DNA of 64,000 bases. Origin: Eucommia ulmoides. Taxonomy: Eukaryota; Streptophyta; Magnoliopsida; Garryales; Eucommiaceae. The stretch spans positions 46,034,785 through 46,098,784 of the forward strand of contig CM028326.1 in NCBI GenBank assembly GCA_016647705.1, read 5' to 3'. A program made the translations under genes and the position numbers. The number at the start of each line of letters is the position of its first letter. Within the stretch, counting starts at the first letter, position 1. Positions 44,400-54,372 of the stretch are shown in pieces. Below the pieces are notes generated by a model. The model was not told the origin of the DNA. It worked only from the letters and a program-made list of their open reading frames with translations, and did no database searches.

Positions 44400-46703
44400 G
44401 GTACATAGGCACCCCGATCTCGCTTTCTTCTTCTCTAGCGGTTCAGATACCATTGCCCAAGGGAAAACCCTCTCTGGCCGACCTGGTAGCCATGGTCAGT
44501 TACCCTGATGAGCACGGAGGAGAGGGCTCCTTGCGGGAGCCCATTTGTTTTCCATTCCAGAGGAAGAGGACCGTGTAACATTGACGTTGTTCCTCTAAGC
44601 GATTCCCTTAGTGCCATGGCCCATCTATGGTCCAAGACTTGAGATTTTGCATTTCTCTATTCCTGTCCAGAGTCCTCTCTGGGATCTTCAGTCCAACGTA
44701 ACTGAGAAGGGCCTGGTGAAAGCTCATAGCCTATACACCTTCTCGGATTTCATCGTGATGAGGATGCCTTGTTCTGACCAAAGGGCACACCAACTACCTC
44801 CGGGTTTCATTACCATGTTCCTTTACCAACTGACTGCCAGACTTCACTTTATCATTCACCCCTGGGTCTGAGTGATCTGCAAGGAGCTTAGCATGTGTCT
44901 TTTACAGTTGGCTCTGGTTAGTATAAAGATAGTGATTGCAGCGTACATTATCTTCATGGTGGAGGGGGTTGAGCCGAGCCTGGAACTTTTTTGTGCTTTA
45001 TTTTCCACCAAATCCCTGCTGTTGTGTGCTGGGCTATTCTATATGTCCTCCAAGTCGGCATTCTTAACTAACACGGAAGCCCACGTGCTAAAGTGGAAAC
45101 CGAGGTACTTTTACCTTGATGGAGATAACTAGGAGTTCGGCCTTGATGAGGAGGATCACCTGAATCCCATTTAGTAACATTGGGGATGAACTGGTAAGGA
45201 AATCTCGGGGGTGGTAGTAAGAAAAGTGCTCCAGGCACTTTGCGCTTACTGGGTTCCTGTCTTGTTTTTATAGAGAACGAGAAACCGAGTAAGAAGTTGC
45301 ATAAGGCATAGGAGTTACGTCCTGAGATCGCTGCGCAGAGAGAGAGGATCTTGAGGACGCCCTTCAACCAAGTAAACAAGTTGTTGAGCTCGACTCTATA
45401 CGATATCCACTTGTATCGAGCCCCGTCTCTGCCCCTTGCTAAGCCCCCGTCGAGGCTTGAGAACAGTAAGAATTTTTCCTGATAGTTTATTTTCCATGCC
45501 TTACGTTTGATATTCTTAGTCTTGATTTCTTGGTAAGTATGGACAACGTTACTTTGCTGAAGAAGATTGCTACTAAGAGAAAGGCTGGGGCCCTAGGGAG
45601 CCCTAGTATTAAGCAGGGACAATCCTCTTAGGGTGGTGCTCCACCTTCCCAGCCTCCGACCCGCACCGGGATAAAGATTGGAGAGTCCGATCCCACCGTA
45701 CGAGGGCTGGACACCAGGGTGACTCTACAGGAGAGGGGCAAGCGCCCTACCGAGGGGCCGACCAAACAAGGCGTACAATAGGGCAAACGTCCCTCAAAGC
45801 CAGCATTAGCTGCTCCTATCCATCTTGAGGCTCGTCCTGATTTCTTTGGAGTTGGGAATACTGATGTGGAGGTCAGCACTCGCCTGCAGGAAAACCTAGT
45901 ACTTGCACCAGGGTTCCTAGGCCAGGTGACCCCTTCGGTTGATATGAAAAAGATCACTACTACCAGTCTTGAGCGGCTTGCTAGAGACGTCTACAGAGAT
46001 CTGACGAGGGTAAATGCTTCACTCTTTCTCAACACCTATATTCTTTGCAAATTATTTTGAGTTTCTTGAACATGTTCTCATATACCTAACTTGCTTCTCT
46101 CGGCAGGTTGCCCTTTGGTATCACTGGCTGGCAGACCAGATCTTCTCTGAAGGTGGACTCCTTGTCGAGGTGGACTCTCAACTAGCCTCTCTCAAAAAGA
46201 GTGACGAGGTGGAGGCTAAACTCCACACTGTTCTGTCCGCTCTTCCGATGGAGAATCTTGGACTCCGGATTGATCGGCAAAATCTTAATTCGTGGATTGA
46301 TAAACTCGAGGCTGAGTTAGCCTCATACAAGTGACAAGCTAAAGGCCAGGAGCAGAAGTCTCAGGCTACCACTGCCCAGGTTAGGGAGAAGGGCATATTA
46401 GAAGCAGTAGAACAATAGAAGGAGGGCCTCGAGTATGAAGAGCTTCGGAAGAGTATGGACAACGACTTCTTGGAGGCTTAGAACAAGGCTACAATGAAGG
46501 CCATCCACTACTTGTGCCCTGACTTCTCCCTTGTCCACATAGAGATGGAGTTCTCTAAGCTGGAGGATGATGTTGAGCATAAAGGCACTGGGCAGGAAGA
46601 TGCTGAGGGAGATGGTACTATTGAGGGGGGCCCTGAAGAGGGTGAGCTTGACGTTTCTTCTCTTCTCCCAGACCCTCTTCATTTTGAGGGCGGGGATAAC
46701 TAA
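44400..46703 (+). pseudogene. Antisense, intron-containing gene of Tat element Y (Transposase_28-like plus coiled coil)
   Basis: Broken by several stops, but a gene structure is readable. The first part (44750-45175) contains PPGFITMFLYQLTARLHFII and HPWV, then LQLALVSIKIVIAAYIIFMV and EGVEPSLELF. This resembles the N-terminal 'putative gypsy type transposon' domain (Pfam Transposase_28). Probable introns are 45194-45273 (gtaagg...tttttatag) and 46010-46106 (gtaaat...ctcggcag); the latter joins DLTR to VALWYHWLADQIF in phase. The C-terminal part is a charged coiled coil followed by KAIHYLCPDFSLVHIEMEF and an acidic tail ending at 46703. It has its own TATA box. In Tat elements such extra ORFs lie antisense near the 3' LTR; their function is unknown. 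Confidence 0.65.
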
Positions 46704-46847
46704 TCTCCGAGCCGTTGCTTCCCTAGCACTTGAATTTTTGTAGACGTTTTACTTATTCTTTTTGTCGACTTACATTGGGTGGACGATCCCCTCTTTTTGT
46801 AATGGGCTGATGACCCCTTCTTGTACATCTTTTGAACATATGAATGT
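46704..46847. other. Tail of element Y up to the insertion point of element X
   Basis: Short non-coding stretch after the antisense gene of Y. The LTR of X begins at 46848. The rest of Y (integrase to 5' LTR) should lie beyond 64000. Confidence 0.4.
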
Positions 46848-47825
46848 TGTTGATGTCAAATTTCGGTCGACACCAGCGGTATGGTACAGTCAGCCTTGGA
46901 GGGTGTTGGAGAACCCTAAAATGGAGATCTTTAGTCCGTGTAGCTTCTGATCAGTGGAGAAACCTCTGGCCGGGAAGGGGAAAACTGATATTGGAAAGGG
47001 CCTGACAACCTTCTAAGCCGAGAAGATGAGAAGAAGAATACTTCATGATCCCTAGAGAGATAAACCAACACTTGGAATTAAGCAGTTTCAGGAAGAATGA
47101 GTACCTAGAAACCTGTACAAAGGACTTGTCGGGGTTTTCCTGGGGTATCCCCTCCGGCGTGAGAATCAGCATACGGGGGGAGAATTTATAGTGTGAATTC
47201 CAAGAAGGGTAAAGAGTAAGTAGTGAGCAAAGTTCATCTATCTTTGAGAAATTGTATACTCTCTTTTTTATAGGCAAGGTGGAAATTAGTTTAGGGGTAA
47301 AGCATGGGTTTAATGTCTCCTAAAGTACACATTAAATTTGAATGTAGCCAATGAAAATGTACCAAGGGGTTCTTATTTTGGACATGTTTAGGAGGTATTT
47401 GGAGATATTTTGGTTAGGGAAGTGAGCCACAATGATGCTTATAGATATTTTGGAGATATTTTTGGGTGCTTAAAAGGTGGAAAATCGAGCCAACCTTGTA
47501 AATACATTAAGGAGGACATTACTCTGCTGCGGTAGGGATGAGAAGATTGACTCTTACCCTTCCAGGGCAGACGGAGACGGGGATGGGTAAGCATTGCTGC
47601 AATGGAAAACACCGAGATGGGGAATGGTCGCCCATCCTGACGATGACTAGCTGGTTACCCTGGAGAGAGTTGAATCCTTTGGGGCAATTGGTGCAGTTGG
47701 AGACATCTATCTTCTCAGTACATCTTCATACTTAGTCTTTGCCATACTTTAAACCCTGTAGGGAGCTGGGAACGTGTGGCGGTCTTTAATTGGTTGTGTT
47801 GAACTAACCATTTTTACACTCACCA
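46848..47825 (-). mobile_element. 3' LTR of Tat element X (minus orientation)
   Basis: On the minus strand it starts TGGTGAGTG at 47825, preceded by the purine tract aaggactggggatac. It ends GACATCAACA at 46848, closely like the end of B's LTR (ggcatcaaca). A TATA box (cctataaaaaagag) lies near 47258-47272, and a ccggaggggatacccc block similar to B's cacgccggagggac lies at about 47145-47160. About 978 bp. Confidence 0.7.
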
Positions 47826-48461
47826 GTATCCCCAGTCCTTATTTTTTAGAAGAAGTTCGAAAGACTGGGGACTCTATTGTGAGCCCTTTCTAGAGTTTTG
47901 ATATTCCTATCAGAGATTTTTGAGGTGTTAGAGACCTTATTTATGTTTTGAGGGGTGTTGTGTAACGGTCAGGTCCTTTTTCTAGGAAGAAGACGGGCGA
48001 TTTCAGGATAGGAACGGTCAGACCGAGAACAGAAAGGACGGCCCGGGAATTTAAACGGGTAGCTCGAGAACAGTAATGAGTGGCCCGCCCTAGATTGGCG
48101 TCAAAAGCTTCGAACGGTCACGCGTGTGTCCTATCGCGTTTATGCCTCTCCATTGGCGTTTCTTTGGTGGTGCCTTTTTAGTGACACCTTTTCAATGTAA
48201 ACGGACGTGCCCAAACATGCCACCTGCCTAATCGCCGGGGAGAAGACACGTGACTACACGGCCTCTAAATGGTGCGCCTTTCCTAGGCGCCTTTATGGCA
48301 TTGTCAGGTGCAACGGTTAGGATGAACGGGCATCCTCCTATATAAATAAGGTACCCTGAACTCTTTTTCACACTTTCGCGATTTTGCCTTGGCAGAGCAC
48401 CGACCTTTCTGGCATATAACTCCTCTTTTTCTTAACTCCTGTATGGGGGATTGAGATAACG
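47826..48461 (+). promoter_or_regulatory. Promoter region of the antisense gene in element X
   Basis: Begins with an inverted repeat around the purine tract (ccccagtcctt ... aaagactgggg, 47831-47870). It contains a G-box-like cacgtgac at 48248-48255 and TATA sequence tatataaataagg at 48339-48351, about 120 bp upstream of the ATG at 48462. The orientation is opposite to the retroelement. Confidence 0.5.
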
Positions 48462-49905
48462 ATGACGGAGAAGAAAATCTAGAAAGCCCAGAGCACATAT
48501 ACCATCCCTGAGGGGGTGGAGACTCATCTCTCCTACTTGGAGGATAGGGCTTGAGCATCTCTTGAGGGATTCATCACGGTGTACACGGAACACTTACGCC
48601 AAGGTTTACGATTCCTGATTCATCCGTGGATTCGTATCCTATGTGCGGAGTACAAGTTGTGTCTGTCACAACTTACTCCTAATTGCATTCGGACCTTTGT
48701 GGCTTCTTTTATCATCTTCAAGGCTGAGGGAGTAAAATTGTCCCTATATTTGTTCAAATCCCTATTTTTTCCAAAATACATGCCTTCTCGGAAGGGGTAG
48801 TGTTATGTGGCTTCTCGGCTATAATTTCTTTTGGGTCTAGAAGAGTCGGTGAAGAATTAGAAGCCTCAATACTTTTTTCTAGGAGAAACAGGCTGGGAAT
48901 TTGGTCTCAATGAGGAGAGAGTTAACCCTATTCCCAGGGAATAGGATGTTGTAAGTGAGCATGTCCCCATCTGTGAACGATTATGGATTGCACAGTATCT
49001 CTTCTAATATTCTGACCGTTTCTCCTTTTCATTTTGTCTCTATTCCTTAGAACAATTCTAGAGAAGGCAAGGGGAAGGAGAGTGAGACCAAACGCCTTGA
49101 TCAAATAGTAGAGGAAGGCTGTCTGGGAGACGAAAAATGAAAACGTGAACCAATTGCTAGAGTCGACATTATACTGTCGTTACTTTTACTGTGTGTTGGG
49201 CCTTTCAATACCAGAGATCGAGGAGGAAACCAAAAATGATAAGACCTCATCTTCTTAGAAGTTTCTAACTCTTTGAATCTTTTATCGTTTTCTTCATTTA
49301 TCACTTATCCAACTTCTTACGCTGTCTTTGGCATAAATGGATAAGTTAGTGTTGGCGAGGTTACTAAGAAAGAAGGCCAAAGCTACAAAGGCAGAGGCCG
49401 AGAAGAGGAGAGGTTACCTTCTTTAGGTGGAGGTCCCCAGGGAGGAATTGCCTAGGAGGGGGAGAAAATTGATAAAACGAGCTCCATTAAAGAGGTCCCT
49501 GCTGGGTTGAAAAGTTTACTGAGGAGAATAACGAGGAGGAAGTAGTAGCAATATGAGGCCAAGGCCGCTTTCGGGAAGAAGACCCCGCCGCCAACTGAAC
49601 AGGCACCCACGCCCTTTTCCGGGAAGGGTAGCCTTGGAGCGGGTTAGGAGAAAGAAAAGAGAAAGTTCGAGCGGTTCGAAGCTGAGGAAGCCAAGAAAGT
49701 AAGAACTGAGGGGGTTTCTAGAGCCCTCCAGCCAAGCAAGCTTCCCACTCCGGGACTGGCCCCGGCCTTAGGTATGAGCATCCTTTTTGAGTAGGAAACC
49801 TTGGAGAAATCAGAGATGTTGTCCGCTTATATTAGCCACATCATCCTGCCCAAGAGCAAAGAACAGATCAGCACCGAGCGGAGGTCCGGTGGTAGGTTCA
49901 AAGTT
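48462..49905 (+). pseudogene. Antisense, intron-containing gene of Tat element X
   Basis: Starts MTEKK at 48462 and, after a stop, continues YTIPEGVETHLSYLEDRA, then EGFITVYTEHLRQGLRFLIH and PWIRILCAEYKLCLSQLTPN, then AEGVKLSLYLFKSLF. It is a clear paralogue of the Y antisense protein (PPGFITMFLYQL...HPWV). A canonical intron fits 48951-49050 (gtaagtgagc...tattccttag). Further exons around 49335-49560 are Lys/Glu-rich. Several stops inactivate it. The domain resembles Pfam Transposase_28; function unknown. Confidence 0.6.
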
Positions 49906-50532
49906 TGGGGGTGGTATCGGTGTAGAATCTGGCCCTCATGGTCCGCAGGGGGTGTCCCTAGGTCAACCCCCTGTGGCCGGTCACTGGTGGGTTCTCTTTA
50001 GTAGGGCTCATCTCTAAGCCCGTTCAGGTTATCCCAAAATTGCTCTGCCAGGGACATCCTCCATTTATGTCACATTAGCTGGGCTCAGCTGTGAGAAGTG
50101 ATATACTTACCTGTAGGTCCTCACACCCGATCGGTGCAATTGCCATCAGAAGACAATAGATATCAATCTCTAGGCCAAAAATATCAACTTACGGAGAGGG
50201 TCCGGTTACACCCCTGACGCAGTGCGTCGGGATGGGGTTCTTCGTGAAGATTATCCCTGATGCTAAGCATCATTACATCGTTTTGGGTTGATAAAATACT
50301 GGGGGCGGCACATCTTTGTCCGAGGTGGGACGAAGGGCTGGTTATCCCAATCCAAAATGGGATGGGGGCTGCACTTCACCGTCACTAACTAAGTTTGGAG
50401 AATGGAGTAATAGTTGAACAAAATATTGCTTCCATTCATAAGGAGATACTTTACAAACCTTGAAAGTGAAAAACTTTACAAGTCCATCCGTGCTTCCTCT
50501 TTGGGGTAGTTTCGTTTCAGATGTTCTGTGTT
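49906..50532. other. Non-coding stretch between antisense gene and integrase of X
   Basis: No domain recognised on either strand. It corresponds to the 3' untranslated part of X and includes a small inverted repeat gacgcagtgcgtc at 50217-50229. Confidence 0.4.
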
Positions 50533-51730
50533 CTAAGGGTGCCTTAGGGGGACACCTTTCTTGATCTTCAACTCATAGGTTCCAGGATGGGCAATACGGG
50601 TAACACGATATGGCCTTTCCTTGGATGGAGTAAATTTGTCAGCGGTCGTATCCTTGGTGGCCAAGGTTACTTTTCGGAGGACAAGGTCTTCAACATTAAA
50701 TGACTGAGGACAGACCCTTTCATTGTAATACTTGGCCGCTGTTTGTTGATAAATTGCTTGTCGAACATGGGCACGTTCCTTTTTTTCCTCAAGAAGATCA
50801 AGGTTAAGGGCCAAAAATGTGTCGTTTTCAACTTGGCTGAAGATCATTGTTGTCCTAGAAGAGGGAACGCCGATCTCAGAAGGAATTACCTTTTTTGACC
50901 CGAAAGTTATTGCGAAATGATTTTTTCCCGTGGGGGTTCTTGCTGTGGTGTGGTGTGGCCAAAGAACGAGGTACACGTCTTTAACCCATCTTTTCTTTTA
51001 TTTATCAAGTCTAGTCTTGAGTCCGTGGATAATGGTGCGGTTGGTTACTTCTACTTGTCCGTTGGCCTAGGGATGCCCTAGAGATGCGAAATGGGTCTGA
51101 ATCCCCAGCCCGACGTAGAATTCAACAAAAAGAGGTCGTTAGCGAACTGCTTCCCATTATCAGAAATGATGGCCCTGGGTATGCCAAAGCAACACACAAC
51201 ACTTTCCCATACGAAATCTCTAATCCTCTCTTTGGTCATTCGTGCAAGTGGCTTTGCTTCTACCCATTTTGTGAAATACTCGATTGTGATAACAAGAAAC
51301 TTTCTCTAACCAGTCCCTTAGGAGAATAGACTGAGAATCTCAATGCCCCATTGAGCAGAGGGCCAAGGGCTCATCATAGGGATGAGAATGGTTGGAGGTT
51401 GTTTGGGATGAGAGGCAAATCTCTAACATTTATCGTATTTTTTGACAAACTCTATGGAGTCCTTATGCATGTTCAACCAGAAGTATCCGTGGTGAATGAG
51501 CTTGTGAACCATGGACCTTCTTCCTGAGTGGTTTCCATACATCTCTTCATGGACTTCCTTCATCATGTACCGAGATGCCCTATACCGCATTAACCTAGCC
51601 TCTGCTCGGTTAGAGAGGAGTGCTCCGTTCGAGAGGTATTCCTTTATTAGATCCATCCAAGTTGGTGTATCGGAAAGAGCACATATGGTGGTAACTTGAT
51701 CAGAGGTTGCGGTGCTTGATTTCTCCAAAT
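50533..51730 (-). pseudogene. Integrase of element X
   Basis: Minus-strand remnants in order. First come the HHCC-type N-terminus (51423-51728: HEEMYGNHSGRRSMVHKLIH, then YDKC), then the core with KYFIVITIEYFTKWVEA-like, GIPRAIISDNG and a damaged third part. The C-terminal domain (50533-50976) starts HTTARTPTGKNHFAITFGS and ends with a KVTLATKD...YELKIKKGVPLRHP block. Stops and shifts interrupt the core around 51000-51420. It matches B integrase colinearly. Confidence 0.85.
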
Positions 51731-51746
51731 ACTCTACGACGACGCT

Positions 51747-52300
51747 CTATTTCAGAGTGAATTCCATGACGGAGGCCAGGTTGGCCAAAGTATCAGCGTG
51801 TTGATTCTCTTCTCGGGGGATTTGGCGTACTCGGATTTTTTTGAAACTTACAATAAGCGCCTTATCCCTTCCGAGGTAGGTGGTCATACTTGGATCTTTG
51901 GCTGGGTACTCACAGTTGAATTGATTTATAACAAGTTGTGAGTCATAAAAGACTTGTCGGTTTTTGGCGTTGAATTCTCTTGCTAATTTGAGTCCGACAA
52001 GAAGAGCTTCATACTCTATTTTATTGTTGGCAGCTCTGAATCCTAGTAGAAGTGCATATTCAATTTTTTCCCGACCAGGGGTTACCAGGACCATTCCGGC
52101 CCCATAGCCCCCTACGTTGGAGAAACCATCTCTTAATAATTGTCAATTGCCTGGACCAAAGTCGTCGTTTGTGCCAGGATGAGAAGGTGCCCATTCCAAC
52201 ACCAACACCTCTACCTAGCCGAGATGGGGCTCCGGCCAGGTAGGGTCATGATCATCCGGGATGGGCTCTTTTGGGAAAGTCATTTCAACAACAAAGCCGG
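51747..52300 (-). pseudogene. Archaeal-type (second) RNase H of element X
   Basis: Minus-strand frame with MVLVTPGREKIEYALLLGFR, AANNKIEYEALLVGLKLARE, YDSQLVINQFNCEYPAKDPS and the linker REENQHADTLANLASVMEF. The frame is continuous through the RQIPREEN segment, where element B has a one-base insertion. The presence of this domain places X in the Tat lineage. A stop lies in the first strand region near 52100-52300. Confidence 0.85.
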
Positions 52301-52301
52301 C

Positions 52302-53418
52302 TTAGACTAATCCTTTGATAGCTGTCCTCGGCTGGTATTCGATGTAAAATGGGCCAAGTTCAAGGCTGTATTTCATGAGCCAGCTAGAAATATCGGGTGA
52401 GTGTAGAACTTGTTGTAAGGGATGGTTAGTAAGCACAATGAACACATGGGCTTTAAAATGTTGCCTCAATTTTCGTGATGCAGTGGGAAGGGCATAGGCC
52501 AACTTCTCGAAGCACTGATATCTTGTTTCGGCATCGGTTAACACCCAAATCACGTAATATGCGGGTATTTGAACCTCTTCTCTTTCTCGTATCAGTGCCA
52601 CACTAACTGTAGTGGTTGAAGCAACGATGTACATGAATAATTCTTCTCTGTCCTTGGGAGTACTCAACAGCGATGCCAAGGAGAGGTATGTTTTAAGCTC
52701 TTGGAATGTAGCCTCATATTTCGCTGTCCACTCAAATGCCTTGTTGCCCCGTAAAACTTTAAAAAAGGAAATACACTTCTTTGAAGATCGTGAAACAAAA
52801 TAATTCATGGCGGCCAGTCTTCCCGTGAGCATTTGAATTTCCTTTTTTGTTCGCGGAGAAGCTACTCCGAGAATGGCGTTGATTTGATCAGGATTGGCAT
52901 CAATGCCTCTCTAGGACACCATATAGCCTAAGAACTTCCTTAGTGAAACCACGAAGATACACTTGGTGGAGTTCAACTTTATACGGTGAGTTCCGAGCTT
53001 GTTAAATCAATTTTGGAGATGATCGAGATGGTCGTATGCTTTAGTGATCTTTACGAGCATATCGTCGATGTAAACTTCCATCGCTAAGCCAATCTCTTCC
53101 TTGAACATCTTGTTGACAAGCCTTTGGTATGTATCCCCAGCATTGTGAAGATCGAAGGGCATCACCTTGTAACAGTAGGTGACTCTGTCCGTAATGAATA
53201 AGGTCTTTCTCTTATCGGGATGAAACATGGGAATTTGATTGTACCCAGCAAAAGCGTCGAGAAAACTAAAGAGTTCATGACGGGCCATAGCATCGATGAC
53301 TAAGTCTATTCTTAACAAGGGAAAGAAATCTTTAGGGCATGCCTAGTTAAGGTCTTTGAAGTCCAAGCAAAGGGGCTATTTGTTTTCGGCTTTAGGTGCG
53401 AGGATAATATTGGAGATC
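52302..53418 (-). pseudogene. Reverse transcriptase C-half and RNase H of element X
   Basis: Minus-strand remnants. The RT part (53007-53318) reads LFSFLDAFAGYNQIPMFHPD, VMPFDLHNAGDTYQRLVNKM and an intact YIDDMLVK catalytic box. The thumb/connection and retroviral-type RNase H (52302-52832) read MLTGRLAAMNYFVSRSSKKC and MYIVASTTTVSVALIRE. The frame breaks at 52840-53000. The sequence stops at 53418, where the family-A LTR entered, and resumes at 63305. Confidence 0.85.
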
Positions 53419-53618
53419 TGGTAGCGGAATATTACGTGGCCACTTTAACCGCAAGTGTACGGGTCAAGTTTTAGTATAGATGGGGAGAGTAAGAGTTATC
53501 GTGTCCATAGGGATTGGTTGAGATTATTATCGAGTACCGCGATTGTCATAACCAAATTTTATCTAGGCGGTAAAAAAATATGTTTAAAATTAATAAATAG
53601 TAATACTAATTATACTAA
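53419..53618 (-). mobile_element. Family-A solo LTR, copy 4, left part (its 3' end)
   Basis: On the minus strand this is the last 200 bp of a family-A LTR (actaaaacttgacccgtac ... ccgctacca). It ends at 53419 next to agatc (53414-53418). It is split from the rest (62124-63299) by element B. Confidence 0.85.
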
Positions 53619-54301
53619 TGATATAGGTAAATCTGGTAAGGAGCATCATGGGGTCAAAAGTTCACCCAATTATAGAAAAACGACCGAAACGGGAGGCTAA
53701 AGAACCCCTCAGTACTGAGCTGAGGTGTCCCCCAGCCGAACTGAGGGTCGTCGCAGTGAAGAGATCAGGACTGAAGAGCTGAGGTCTGACCTCCCGAATT
53801 GACAATTTGTGGCACCCTTTGCTCGCCACCATAGCACTCGGGAGTTCGTCAGGCCGGTGTGAGGCCATGGCCCATGGGCCTCCAGTGATGGGCTCAAAAG
53901 CCAGCCCAAAGGATTAGAGGGTTGACCTGTCTGCTCATTGGTTGCCCAGCAGATTAGGCTAATTAACCTGAGCTCCTCTCCCCTAAATTTGCGGCACTAA
54001 TCAAGTGCTGGCGCCTATAAATACACTGGGGCATCCACTGCCCAAAGGTACGTGACTACTACTGAATTCAATCTACACTTTTTAGCCCTCCACTTCGGAA
54101 TACTTATCCTCACGCCGGAGGGACTTACTGGGAACCACCCCAGTAGGTCTTTGTGCAGGTACTGTGTGTAGAAGATTGGAGCCCTGCTCGGAGCCCGTCG
54201 CCACCCCTGAATTCAGTTTGCTGTTGTCTTATCGGTCACCCTCGCCTCAGGTATTCTTCCCAGACTATACTGTTGGCCAACACCACTTTTTGGCATCAAC
54301 A
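53619..54301 (+). repeat. 5' LTR of element B (683 bp)
   Basis: TG...CA ends. A TATA box (tataaata) lies at 54016-54023, giving a U3 of about 420 bp. The region around 53700-53800 contains repeated ctgagctgagg/actgagg words. Confidence 0.95.
54016..54023 (+). promoter_or_regulatory. TATA box in 5' LTR of element B
   Basis: The sequence gcgcctataaatacac is conserved in the 3' LTR at 61838-61845. Confidence 0.75.
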
Positions 54302-54322
54302 GTTTGGCGCCATCTGTGGGAA
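54302..54322 (+). other. Candidate primer-binding site of element B
   Basis: Directly after the 5' LTR: gtttggcgccatctgtggga. Plant Tat elements commonly have a TTTGGCGCC-type sequence here. I did not assign the tRNA. Confidence 0.55.
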
Positions 54323-54372
54323 CGCACTAAAAGCTTCCCCTGGTCGTCAGCTCCCCACGAGGTTAAGATTTG

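Noticed and set aside
44750-45140. Antisense ORF of Y read as an envelope gene
   Set aside because: Hydrophobic stretches are short, there is no signal peptide, and the strand is opposite to the retroelement.
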